Assembly (NCBI GenBank): GCA_947627395.1
Contig: CANQVW010000029.1
Location: 1 to 14,179 of the forward strand
DNA from: an uncultured Bacilli bacterium
GTDB lineage: Bacteria > Bacillota_I > Bacilli_A > ML615J-28 > CAG-698
Direction: 5' to 3'
DNA length: 14,179 nucleotides
The number at the start of each line of letters is the position of its first letter. The first letter of the stretch is position 1. The notes under the pieces are model-generated. The model searched no databases. It had not been told where the DNA came from and saw only the letters and a list, made by a program, of their open reading frames with translations. A program made the position numbers and the translations under genes. Shown here piece by piece: positions 1-6,279 of this stretch.

Positions 1-24
1 GTTCAAGTCCTAGTGGGGGCGCCA
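1..24 (+). tRNA. tRNA 3' end (partial, isoacceptor unknown)
   Basis: The window begins inside a tRNA. The T-loop (GTTCAAGTC), the 3' half of the T-stem (CCTAG), an acceptor 3' strand (TGGGGGC), a discriminator G and an encoded CCA end at 24 are all present. The anticodon lies outside the window, so the amino acid cannot be assigned. It is followed after seven bases by tRNA-Glu, so the two are part of a tandem tRNA cluster and are probably co-transcribed. Confidence 0.8.
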
Positions 25-31
25 TTATGTT

Positions 32-108
32 GGCCCTTTGGAGAAGCGGCTTAACTCACATGCCTTTCACGCATGCATACACGGGTTCGAATCCCGTAAG
101 GGTCACCA
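32..108 (+). tRNA. tRNA-Glu (anticodon TTC)
   Basis: A complete cloverleaf can be drawn by eye. The acceptor stem is GGCCCTT pairing with AAGGGTC (one G-T wobble), and the D-arm stem is GAG/CTC. The anticodon stem CATGC/GCATG encloses the loop CTTTCAC, giving anticodon TTC (Glu). The T-arm ACGGG/CCCGT encloses TTCGAAT. The discriminator is A and CCA is encoded, as in many Bacillota. It is the last gene of the tRNA cluster and is followed 12 bases later by a terminator. Confidence 0.95.
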
Positions 109-120
109 TTTTTGAAATTT

Positions 121-150
121 ATAAGTCTTCTAAGTAAGACTTATTTTTTT
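121..150 (+). terminator. Rho-independent terminator of the tRNA cluster
   Basis: A perfect 9-bp stem (ATAAGTCTT at 121-129, AAGACTTAT at 136-144) with a 6-base loop is followed directly by a run of six or more T. It lies just downstream of tRNA-Glu. Confidence 0.85.
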
Positions 151-192
151 ATTTATAGCGTGTAAATAAAACCTATGACATATATAAAATAA

Positions 193-250
193 AAAGATAT
201 ATTATTAAAGTAAAAACTATTGTTTTACTGTTTAGTATATCTTTATTTTT
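193..250. terminator. Long hairpin with flanking A and T runs, possible bidirectional terminator
   Basis: A 9-bp outer arm (AAAGATATA at 193-201 with TATATCTTT at 236-244) and a 7-bp inner arm (AGTAAAA at 209-215 with TTTTACT at 223-229) form one interrupted hairpin. T-rich sequence follows on the plus side and an A-run precedes it, which would be a T-run on the minus strand. It sits just past the decayed IS66 ORFs. It might stop transcription between the tRNA cluster and the IS remnant, or simply be part of the old element. Only the pairing is seen; termination is inferred. Confidence 0.4.
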
Positions 251-686
251 TATCTCTATTCCTACTTTTTCTATAGGACATTTTATCTTTATTACAAAAT
301 AGAAATAATGAATTTTCAAATGAATCTAACTTTAAATGACTATCTACTAAATATATATATCCATTTATTCCTTTTCTTAAATCTGTATATCCACATGCTT
401 CTATGGTTACTAAATCAATCCTATTTTATTTACTGTCCTTAATACACTTAATAATACTTCTTCATCATAAGATGAATATATATTAATCTTTATTTTATTA
501 ATTGTTATTTCAATGATTGGTTTAGTAGATATACATTCATTGGTTTTATTGGTTGTTTCTATAAATCCACAAAACTTTGTATTTCTTTTTCTTAGTTGAT
601 AGCATAATGATGAATAACATATGCTATTCTTTTTTACGTATTCTTCCTTTTAATCCTGATTCCCATTTGTTTGTTTTTGTTTTCAT
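243..686 (-). pseudogene. Decayed IS66-family accessory ORFs (TnpA-like then TnpB-like)
   Basis: The minus strand carries a broken transposase-accessory region. Reading from ATG at 686, the peptide begins MKTKTNKWESGLKGRIRKKE and hits TAG. A shifted frame then continues open through the motif INIYSSYDEEVLLSVLRTV, which looks like the C-terminal part of an IS66 Orf1 protein. A further shift gives TIEACGYTDLRKGINGYIYL and later ENSLFLFC. These match the hallmark ACGxTDLRKGIDGL and LFLFC motifs of IS66 Orf2 (TnpB, the 'IS66 Orf2-like' family). The copy has an early stop and frameshifts and loses similarity after about 50 residues of TnpB. No large IS66 transposase (TnpC) is present, so it is a dead remnant. 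An IS66-type terminal repeat lies directly upstream. Confidence 0.8.
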
Positions 687-695
687 TTAAAAAAA

Positions 696-728
696 GACAT
701 CTATATTTCAAGACTTCTTATCTTACAC
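696..728 (-). repeat. IS66-type terminal repeat, upstream end of the decayed element
   Basis: On the minus strand this 33-base stretch reads GTGTAAGATAAG followed by a segment ending in ATATAGATGTC. It matches 13814-13846 at 30 of 33 positions. It sits 10 bases upstream of the ATG of the IS66 remnant, where the left end of such an element belongs. The outermost GTAAG bases that normally begin the repeat are not intact here. The surrounding 690-763 is otherwise non-coding. Confidence 0.6.
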
Positions 729-763
729 GTTTAAATTATAAACTTTATTATTTATAATGTTAT

Positions 764-788
764 AAAAAAAAGACAACTTTTTGTTGCC
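764..788 (-). terminator. Terminator of the padR operon
   Basis: On the minus strand, the stem GGCAAC (788-783) pairs with GTTGTC (777-772) around a five-A loop and is followed by eight T. It lies six bases beyond the stop codon of the secreted-protein gene, the last gene of that operon. The plus strand also has a T-run after the stem, so it may work in both directions. Confidence 0.8.
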
Positions 789-793
789 TTTTT

Positions 794-1297
794 TTATGAG
801 ATATTTCCGTAACAATCACAAGATAGTTCAATATTAATTTTATATGTTTGCAATGTAACAAAAAGAAGTTTACATTTAAAAGTTCCATATCCATGCGCAA
901 TATTTCCTTCACAAGATGTGCTACCATTACTAAAATGCCATGTGGAATCATAAATTGTTTTTGGGTATGTTGCATCATAACAAGTAGCAGAGATACCCTC
1001 ATCTACTGTGTAATATCCTTTTAATGTATATTCCCATAAGAGTTCATCATTTTTGTTATAATTTTTAACTGTCTTTTCTCCCGTTGTTTGGTATACAGTT
1101 GACCTAGATTGCATTTGTGATTTATTTGCATAGATTGTAATAATGCTATAATCACCATTTTCGTAATAAATAGTCTCAGATGAAATAACTTCTAATTCTT
1201 CATCTTTATCAAACGAAGTGGCATTTACTATACTTCCATTTCCAAATAAAATGATACTAAAAATAAAAATAAATAACAGAATAATTTTTTTCTTCAT
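794..1297 (-). CDS. Small secreted protein of unknown function
   Basis: This is a 167-residue protein with a clear signal peptide: a KKK n-region, a hydrophobic core around residues 5-22 and a possible cleavage site after VNA (about residue 26). The mature part is polar and contains several cysteines, with a C-terminal stretch (CYDATYPKTIYDSTWHFSNG and after) of beta-rich look ending CDCYGNIS. I do not recognise a catalytic motif. Similar small secreted proteins with this C-terminal pattern exist in Bacillota, to my recollection without an assigned function. The start is supported by an AAAGGAG site six bases upstream, and the gene begins 11 bases after the stop of the HAAS-type gene. It is the third gene of the padR operon, so its expression is probably set by that regulator. 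A cell-envelope or surface role is inferred from the signal peptide only. Confidence 0.75.
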   Translation of the reverse strand: MKKKIILLFIFIFSIILFGNGSIVNATSFDKDEELEVISSETIYYENGDYSIITIYANKSQMQSRSTVYQTTGEKTVKNYNKNDELLWEYTLKGYYTVDEGISATCYDATYPKTIYDSTWHFSNGSTSCEGNIAHGYGTFKCKLLFVTLQTYKINIELSCDCYGNIS

Positions 1298-1308
1298 TTA
1301 TATCTCCT

Positions 1309-1644
1309 TTATTCAATTGTGATGGTTTCACCTAAATGATTAAACAAAAAAATAATCAGTATAATTAGTATAATAACCACTATAGCTAATCCAATAATTA
1401 TTATAGTAAAAATCTTTTTTTTCTTTTTCAACGAATTTAAGTAGTTATCATCAAAACTTTTGATAATTTCATCAGGTTTACCAAATCTATCATAAATATC
1501 AGTTATTGTGATATCCTTTTCACTTGTTTCAATGAATTCATTAATGTTTCTTTTTAATTGTTTAATAATTGCACGCTTTACATAGAAGCTATAGTCTAAA
1601 TCTTCACATATAGATTTATAGTAATTCTTTAATTCACTTTTCAT
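1309..1644 (-). CDS. HAAS/DUF1700-type small membrane protein
   Basis: The chosen start gives 111 residues (MKSELKNYYKSI...). It has a GAGGAG site seven bases upstream and overlaps the padR stop by 11 bases, so the longer reading beginning MYLRRKK is unlikely. Residues 1-70 form a helical domain with the pattern 'Yl..i...L.....k..i......I.......DI...FGkPdeI', typical of the HAAS (HAAS signalling / DUF1700) proteins encoded beside PadR regulators. The FGKPDEIIKSF segment is the most diagnostic. A KKKKK stop-transfer patch is followed by one strongly hydrophobic helix (about residues 78-101) and a short tail. The protein is shorter than most DUF1700 members, which have several membrane spans. 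Such proteins are thought to work with their cognate PadR in sensing envelope state; that role is inferred here. Confidence 0.8.
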   Translation of the reverse strand: MKSELKNYYKSICEDLDYSFYVKRAIIKQLKRNINEFIETSEKDITITDIYDRFGKPDEIIKSFDDNYLNSLKKKKKIFTIIIIGLAIVVIILIILIIFLFNHLGETITIE

Positions 1645-1987
1645 CTTTTTTCTCCTCAAATACATAATTTACACCTTCAATCATTTCGTCTAAAAGAGAC
1701 TTTGTAAATTGTATATATTCTTTTCCTAAATCTTCTAAATGATAATATACTCGAAATCTTTTCTTTCCAACAAGCTCTTTTCTAGTAGATAAATATCCAC
1801 GTTGTTCCATTCGGTATAAAGGACCATAGAGTGAGCCTTCCTTAATCTGTAATTTACCTTTACTTTTTATCTGAATTTCTTGCATAATTTGATAGCCGTA
1901 CATATCTTCAAAAGAAAGTAACTTTAATATAAGTAATTCAAGAATACCGACTGTTAGTTTTTCTTTTGTATCATCTTTCCAACTCAT
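1634..1987 (-). CDS. PadR-family transcriptional regulator
   Basis: This 117-residue protein is a full-length small (subfamily 2) PadR regulator. The winged-helix motif run is clear: LTVGILELLILKLLS at residues 11-25, YGYQIMQEI at about 30-38, the recognition region KEGSLYGPLYRMEQRGYL at about 49-66, and the wing ending FRVYYHLEDLGKEYI. The C-terminal helix serves dimerisation in this family. It is the first gene of a three-gene minus-strand operon (padR, HAAS protein, secreted protein). It has a strong promoter 30-50 bases upstream and a weak GGTGATG site before the ATG. Members of the family usually repress their own promoter. It is transcribed away from the peptide-maturation operon, and the two promoters face each other about 40 bases apart, so it could also control that operon; this is inference. 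Confidence 0.9.
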   Translation of the reverse strand: MSWKDDTKEKLTVGILELLILKLLSFEDMYGYQIMQEIQIKSKGKLQIKEGSLYGPLYRMEQRGYLSTRKELVGKKRFRVYYHLEDLGKEYIQFTKSLLDEMIEGVNYVFEEKKDEK

Positions 1988-2005
1988 AAAAACATCACCA
2001 AAATT

Positions 2006-2035
2006 ATTATATCATAATTTAGCCATTATAGTCAA
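2006..2035 (-). promoter_or_regulatory. Promoter of the padR operon
   Basis: On the minus strand, TTGACT (2035-2030), an 18-base spacer and TATAAT (2011-2006) form a near-consensus sigma-A promoter. TGA before the -10 gives an extended -10 as well. The spacer contains the inverted repeat ATAAT-N6-ATTAT, a possible PadR operator, though such repeats arise easily in AT-rich DNA. Confidence 0.75.
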
Positions 2036-2072
2036 TATCTTTATATGGATTATCTTTTCTGTAATGTTATTA

Positions 2073-2101
2073 TTGACAATCGTAAAGAAAAATGTTAAAA
2101 T
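2073..2101 (+). promoter_or_regulatory. Promoter of the peptide-maturation operon
   Basis: Consensus TTGACA (2073-2078), a 17-base spacer and TAAAAT (2096-2101), with TGT just before the -10 as an extended element. Transcription would start near 2108, about 390 bases before the radical SAM gene. It is divergent from the padR promoter, whose -35 begins 38 bases away. No better promoter is evident closer to the gene. Confidence 0.65.
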
Positions 2102-2107
2102 GAAATT

Positions 2108-2497
2108 GTAAAAAAGAAAACGTTTATATAAAATTAAAAAGTAATTATTGATTTGCATTTATTGGTAAAAAAGTTAGAAAATCATGTGAAAAATACAATT
2201 CATAAAGATTTAAATTTATTTTAATTAATGTTTTTAGAATAATATTACCAAGAAAGTTATTAGATGGTAATAAAAATATTTTTTTATTAGTTTACTATTA
2301 ATAACTTTTATTATATTAACAATAAAAATATTAATATAAAAAGATTAAAAAATTTATATAGATTGTATTGAAATAAGTCTATAAATACTATTGTTGAAAA
2401 TAATAATATTGTATATGTCAATGTCTCAACAAATTAGCATTATTATATAAAAACATAATTAAATTTCAAAACAAAAATAATAAGGTGGTTCTAGTTT
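2108..2497 (+). other. Long AT-rich untranslated leader of the radical SAM operon
   Basis: No ORF with a credible ribosome binding site is seen in this interval. It contains a perfect 8-bp hairpin (TATTACCA at 2243-2250 with TGGTAATA at 2265-2272, 14-base loop). A few bases later comes a run of seven T around 2279-2285, which is not spaced like a standard terminator. The remainder is low-complexity A+T sequence. It may be an RNA leader, or the true promoter may lie further downstream. I do not recognise a known riboswitch. Confidence 0.4.
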
Positions 2498-3853
2498 ATG
2501 AATAATTTAAATGAATATAAATTATCAATGTTCAATATTGTAAAAGAAGATAAGAATAGAAATTTATTAATTACTAATACTTTATCTAATGTTTTAATTA
2601 AAATATTAAATACAACAAATAAGACAATTGAGCTAAATAAAAATTTTTTATCTACTTTTAATCATGAATATATAAATTTATTTATTAAAACTGGAGTACT
2701 AATTCCAAATCATATAAACGAGCATCAAATAATAGATGATATATATTTTAACGAGGTTATAAAAAATGAACGTCTAGACATAATAATTTTGACAACTAAT
2801 CGTTGCAATTTTTCATGTGCTTATTGTTTTCAAAAAAGAGAAACATATGATCTTAAATTAAGCCAATATGATGGAATAATAAAATTCATTGAACAAAAAA
2901 TCATTGATAAAGGATATAAAAACATAAAAATAAGGTGGTTTGGTGGTGAACCATTACTAGGCAAAAAAGGAATGCTTTATTTTTTGGAGAAAATAAAATT
3001 GCTATCTCAGAAATATAAGGTATCATATGGATGTGGTATTATTACTAATGGATACTTATTAGATTTAGATACTTTTAAAATATTATTTAAAAACAAGGTT
3101 ATTAATTATCAAATTACAATCGATGGATTACCTGATGTAAGTTATAGATTTTTGAATAATGGTAAACCATCATTTGATAAAATTTTCGAAAACTTGATAA
3201 ACATAAGAGATAATATAAAATTCAATATGTTTTTGATAACAATAAGAATTAATTTCACACGTGAAATTTTAAATAGGATTGATGAGGTTATAGAATTATT
3301 TTATAAAGAGTTTGGTCATGATAAAAGATTTGGATTTTCATTTATTCCTGTATTTGATTGGTCATATAAAGATTCTGATTTTATGAAAGCTCAACAAATT
3401 AAATCTCAATTAATTACAGAAGAAGAAGTAATTTCAGTTATGAAAAAGTATGTTGATAAATTAGATTTTAAAGCATGGACAAATCTTAAATTCGCAAATA
3501 ATGAATGTTGGGCTGGTACTCCACACGGATATACAATTGATGCAAATGGAGATATACTTAAATGTGATTTTAAACTTGATGATTTTAAGGCAAATAATAT
3601 CGGAAAAATCGATCTTTTAGGAAATGTTTATTTGGATTATAACAGAGAAAGTAAATGGATTTTTGAATCTCCTTTACCTGAATGTTATAGTTGTAGTTAT
3701 TTTCCGTTATGCTTATCAACATCGTGTGGTGCGGCAAAATTAGATGGAATAATGAAGAATAAATGTGCATCATTCAAATCTATGGCATTAGACTATTTAG
3801 AAATAGAGAGCTATGCTAAAAATAATAAATTTTATGAGGTGAAGAATGGATAA
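2498..3853 (+). CDS. Radical SAM/SPASM peptide maturase (CcpM-like)
   Basis: This 451-residue enzyme probably modifies the Cys-rich precursor encoded just downstream. The radical SAM cluster motif is C103-NFS-C107-AY-C110, which binds the [4Fe-4S] cluster that cleaves S-adenosylmethionine. It is followed by the SAM-binding glycine region RWFGGEPLL near residue 150. The C-terminal SPASM region has Cys337, Cys356, the group C396-x2-C399-x5-C405-x4-C410, and Cys423, ligands for auxiliary clusters. Residues 1-95 form an extra N-terminal domain of the kind that often recognises the leader peptide. The length is normal for peptide maturases of the thioether or ranthipeptide/sactipeptide type. The start has AAGGTGG nine bases upstream. 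It overlaps the ACP gene by eight bases, so the two are translationally coupled. From memory it best resembles CcpM of clostridial Cys-rich peptide systems; the exact chemistry is not known. Confidence 0.9.
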   Translation: MNNLNEYKLSMFNIVKEDKNRNLLITNTLSNVLIKILNTTNKTIELNKNFLSTFNHEYINLFIKTGVLIPNHINEHQIIDDIYFNEVIKNERLDIIILTTNRCNFSCAYCFQKRETYDLKLSQYDGIIKFIEQKIIDKGYKNIKIRWFGGEPLLGKKGMLYFLEKIKLLSQKYKVSYGCGIITNGYLLDLDTFKILFKNKVINYQITIDGLPDVSYRFLNNGKPSFDKIFENLINIRDNIKFNMFLITIRINFTREILNRIDEVIELFYKEFGHDKRFGFSFIPVFDWSYKDSDFMKAQQIKSQLITEEEVISVMKKYVDKLDFKAWTNLKFANNECWAGTPHGYTIDANGDILKCDFKLDDFKANNIGKIDLLGNVYLDYNRESKWIFESPLPECYSCSYFPLCLSTSCGAAKLDGIMKNKCASFKSMALDYLEIESYAKNNKFYEVKNG

Positions 3854-4094
3854 AAAGACAATTGAAGAAAAAATAAACAGGATATTTGAAACAAATGGTT
3901 TATATAGTGATGATGATTTGAAAGAAAACGAATTATTACGAACAATAGATTCATTGAACTTTATATCTTTAATAGTCGAAATAGAATCAGAATTTAATAT
4001 AGGCATACCAGATGATTTGCTATTTTTATCAAATTTTCAAACTAAAGAACAAATAATTGAAATTGTTTATAAATTAATAAATGATATTCATTAA
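3846..4094 (+). CDS. Acyl-carrier-like protein of the peptide maturation system
   Basis: This 82-residue protein has the length and four-helix pattern of an acyl carrier protein. The phosphopantetheine attachment motif is D35-S36-L37 followed by NFISLIVEIESEFNI, the classic helix II of ACPs, so Ser36 is the likely modified residue. There is no neighbouring ketosynthase, adenylation enzyme or acyltransferase, so it is not part of an ordinary fatty acid or polyketide module. It starts inside the last codons of the radical SAM gene (8-base overlap, with GAGGTG just upstream), implying tightly linked production. ACP-related proteins are known companions of CcpM-type radical SAM systems, as I recall. 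It could tether a substrate or acyl group for the peptide, or act as a structural partner; no function is shown. Confidence 0.85.
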   Translation: MDKKTIEEKINRIFETNGLYSDDDLKENELLRTIDSLNFISLIVEIESEFNIGIPDDLLFLSNFQTKEQIIEIVYKLINDIH

Positions 4095-4110
4095 TTATAA
4101 CCTATACATA

Positions 4111-4119
4111 GTGCCCAGC
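4111..4119 (+). repeat. Left arm of GC-rich inverted repeat flanking the precursor gene
   Basis: GTGCCCAGC here is the exact reverse complement of 4359-4367. It lies between the ACP gene and the precursor gene, 61 bases before the precursor start, in DNA that is otherwise very A+T rich. Confidence 0.7.
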
Positions 4120-4165
4120 TGGTAATAATTAACGAATATTATTGCTACTTTTAAAACATTTATGT

Positions 4166-4174
4166 GGAAAGGAG
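4166..4174 (+). promoter_or_regulatory. Strong ribosome binding site of the precursor gene
   Basis: GGAAAGGAG five bases before ATG 4180 is the strongest Shine-Dalgarno match in this part of the operon. It is what makes the short precursor ORF credible, and it fits the need for many precursor molecules per enzyme. Confidence 0.8.
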
Positions 4175-4179
4175 TATAA

Positions 4180-4341
4180 ATGAATAAAAAGAAATTAATA
4201 AAAAAGAAATTTTTAAACGAAAAAAGAGTAATTACTTGTGCATCTATTGTCCCTATTTTACCTATGGGTGTTTATGAAGCTGATTGTTGGACAGGGGGAT
4301 GTTATAGTGGTGGTTGTTACACTAAAAGTTGTAAAAAGTAA
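4180..4341 (+). CDS. Cys-rich RiPP precursor peptide
   Basis: A 53-codon ORF encodes MNKKKLIKKKFLNEKRVITC, then ASIVPILPMGVYEAD, then CWTGG-CYSGG-CYTKS-CKK. The N-terminal part (about residues 1-34) is lysine-rich and then hydrophobic, a plausible leader with one cysteine (Cys20). The C-terminal part is a ladder of four cysteines, Cys36, 41, 46 and 51, each exactly five residues apart. Each of the first three is followed by an aromatic residue (W37, Y42, Y47) and then Thr or Ser. Such regular Cys repeats are typical targets of SPASM radical SAM maturases that form thioether links. It has an excellent ribosome binding site and sits between the ACP and protease genes. A 9-bp inverted repeat encloses it. 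Precursor identity rests on composition, repeat and context; the cleavage point is unknown, with the stretch before Asp35-Cys36 a reasonable guess. Confidence 0.88.
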   Translation: MNKKKLIKKKFLNEKRVITCASIVPILPMGVYEADCWTGGCYSGGCYTKSCKK

Positions 4342-4358
4342 ATAATTTGATGTAATAT

Positions 4359-4367
4359 GCTGGGCAC
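4359..4367 (+). repeat. Right arm of GC-rich inverted repeat flanking the precursor gene
   Basis: GCTGGGCAC pairs perfectly with 4111-4119. It begins 18 bases after the precursor stop and ends 8 bases before the AAGGAG site of the protease gene. In mRNA the two arms would close a loop of about 240 bases holding the whole precursor reading frame. Confidence 0.7.
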
Positions 4368-4386
4368 ACAATGTAAAGGAGTCTGT

Positions 4387-6180
4387 ATGAGTCATGTAAT
4401 TGTTTTAGATACTGGAGTTAATTTATTGCATCCTCTTCTAAGCAAAAAAAATATTATTTGTAAAACAATCACTAATAATGGTTGTGAAGTATTATACGAT
4501 AATTCTGACCAAGTTGGACATGGAACTGCAATTTGTGGGATAATAATGCAAAAAAATCCAGATATAAAATTAACAATGTATAAAGTTTTTGATAGAATTG
4601 ATTATGCTGATGAAAATAAATTATTGGATACTTTAGAATATATTGTTAAAAATGAAGAATTTAATTATTTACACATGAGCTTGGGAATATCACTCTGTAA
4701 TGAAATGATGAAATTTGAAAAATTATGTACTAAATTAGTTGAAAATAACGTTGTTATAGTTTCGGCTTTTTCAAATTATGGAGTCGCATCTTATCCAGCT
4801 GCTTTTGATGATGTTATTGGTGTTGATACTTTGTATGAATGTAAAAAAAATGATGATTTTATTTATTTGAAAAATAGTATTGTAAACATTTACGGAAAAG
4901 GGTCAAATCAACGTGTTTGCTGGTCAAATAATACAAATTATATAGTTAATTCTGGTAATAGCTTTGCTGCAGCACATATAACTGCATTCTTAATAAATAA
5001 ATTAAAAAAAGGTCAAATTAACTTAAAACAAGCAAAAAATGTATTAAAGAAAAACTCTAAGTATATTAAAACGCTAAAAAAAATAGAGGACAAAAAGATC
5101 AATTTTGAAATTAAAAATATTGCTGTGTTTCCTTTAAACAAGGAAATTTATTCGATGCTAAATTATTGTTCATTACTTAAATATAATGTTTCAGCAATTT
5201 TTGATATTAGAGAATCAGGTAAAATTGGAAATAACATAAAAAAATATTTATTTAGAGATGAATGTGACGAATCGTTAATCATACAAAATGTAAATAATTT
5301 AAGTAATTATAAAAATGAATTTGATACACTTGTTATTGGTCATTTAAATAAAATTATGGAATTGACATCTATAGACTATAAAACAATTTGCATAGATTAT
5401 TGTTTAAATAACAATAAGAATTTAATTTCTTTTGATGATTTACCAGAAGAAGTAGTAAAAAAATTTAAGGAAAAAAAACTTAATTGTTTTTATTGTAATG
5501 TTAAAACAATAGATTATGATATTAATGAAAAACTTAGAATTATAAGTACTCCAAATGTTGCAGTATGTGGTACATCCTCTCAACAAGGAAAATTCTCTCT
5601 TCAACTTGAACTAAGAAAAAAATTTTTATTAGAAGGCTATTTAGTTGGACAATGGTGTTCTGAACCACAGGGTTATTTATTTGATTTTGATGAAATATTT
5701 CCGCTTGGATATGGGTCAAATATTCATTTTTCTGAAAAACAAATTATACATTACATAAATAACCAATTATATTTAATAGAAAAAAAGGAAAAAGATATAA
5801 TTATTTCAGGTACTCAATCATTAACACTTTGTGAAAATCTATATAATACAATATTTTATCCATCATTACAAAATTCGATACTATCAGCTTTACAACCCGA
5901 TTGTGTTATACTTGTTGTCAATTCATACGATGACATAGAATATATTAAAAGAACTATTATGTATATTGAATCTGTGTGTAATACAAAAGTTATTTGTTTA
6001 GTTATATCATTTAAGGCAATAAATAAAACATGGTCATCAATGGAGTTATCTACAAGAATAATAGATGAAGAAGAAAGTAATATTTATAAAAATATAGTTG
6101 CAAATAAATTATGTAAACCTTGTTATAGTTATAATGAAATAGATAAAATATTTTATGAAATACAAAAATATCTTTCGTAA
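4387..6180 (+). CDS. Subtilisin-like S8 protease fused to a P-loop maturation domain
   Basis: With this start (AAGGAG five bases upstream; an in-frame ATG at 4357 lacks a site and lies in the repeat), the protein has 597 residues. Residues 1-210 form a compact S8 peptidase: Asp8 in VLDTGV, His45 in GHGT, oxyanion Asn130 in SAFSNYG and Ser192 in SGNSFAAAH. It has no signal peptide and no prodomain, so it should work in the cytoplasm, most likely cutting the leader from the modified precursor. Residues from about 240 on are a second domain, with a Rossmann-like start (IAVFPLNKEIYSML) and a P-loop G395-TSSQQ-G401-K402. That part resembles DUF1611-like and TIGR04066-like maturation proteins as I recall them; its role is unknown. 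The protein is cysteine-rich. The fusion suggests that cleavage is linked to a nucleotide-dependent step. Confidence 0.85.
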   Translation: MSHVIVLDTGVNLLHPLLSKKNIICKTITNNGCEVLYDNSDQVGHGTAICGIIMQKNPDIKLTMYKVFDRIDYADENKLLDTLEYIVKNEEFNYLHMSLGISLCNEMMKFEKLCTKLVENNVVIVSAFSNYGVASYPAAFDDVIGVDTLYECKKNDDFIYLKNSIVNIYGKGSNQRVCWSNNTNYIVNSGNSFAAAHITAFLINKLKKGQINLKQAKNVLKKNSKYIKTLKKIEDKKINFEIKNIAVFPLNKEIYSMLNYCSLLKYNVSAIFDIRESGKIGNNIKKYLFRDECDESLIIQNVNNLSNYKNEFDTLVIGHLNKIMELTSIDYKTICIDYCLNNNKNLISFDDLPEEVVKKFKEKKLNCFYCNVKTIDYDINEKLRIISTPNVAVCGTSSQQGKFSLQLELRKKFLLEGYLVGQWCSEPQGYLFDFDEIFPLGYGSNIHFSEKQIIHYINNQLYLIEKKEKDIIISGTQSLTLCENLYNTIFYPSLQNSILSALQPDCVILVVNSYDDIEYIKRTIMYIESVCNTKVICLVISFKAINKTWSSMELSTRIIDEEESNIYKNIVANKLCKPCYSYNEIDKIFYEIQKYLS

Positions 6181-6279
6181 AGATTATTTAGAATACTAAA
6201 AAATAATGTGAAGAAAGTATGTTGAAATTAATAGCAATAGTCATCGTTGATAATTTCTTATTTTGTTAGGAGAGATAAT

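Noticed and set aside
760..1002. 80-codon minus-strand reading frame overlapping the secreted protein
   Set aside because: Shadow frame of the secreted-protein gene; it runs into the operon terminator and lacks a proper start site.
2418..2453. 11-codon ORF (MSMSQQISIII) in the leader
   Set aside because: No ribosome binding site and no regulatory-leader signature such as runs of one amino acid codon with a terminator.
3585..3773. Minus-strand reading frames opposite the radical SAM, ACP and ABC genes
   Set aside because: They lie antisense to clear protein families, have no ribosome binding sites and have low-complexity composition.
4357..4386. Longer start of the S8 protease (MLGTQCKGVC... 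before MSHVIVLD)
   Set aside because: The ATG at 4357 has no ribosome binding site and lies across the inverted repeat, while ATG 4387 has AAGGAG five bases upstream and starts right at the beta strand of the S8 fold.
6183..6207. 7-bp hairpin (ATTATTT/AAATAAT) after the protease gene
   Set aside because: Pure A+T stem without a T tail, expected by chance in this composition.
6220..6270. 16-codon ORF between the protease and ABC subunit 1
   Set aside because: Only a weak GAAGAAAG upstream, no precursor-like features, and most likely chance in an AT-rich gap.
6247..6279. Longer start of ABC subunit 1 (MIISYFVRRDN...)
   Set aside because: No ribosome binding site before 6247; TAGGAGA sits just before ATG 6280, and the extra residues add nothing recognisable.
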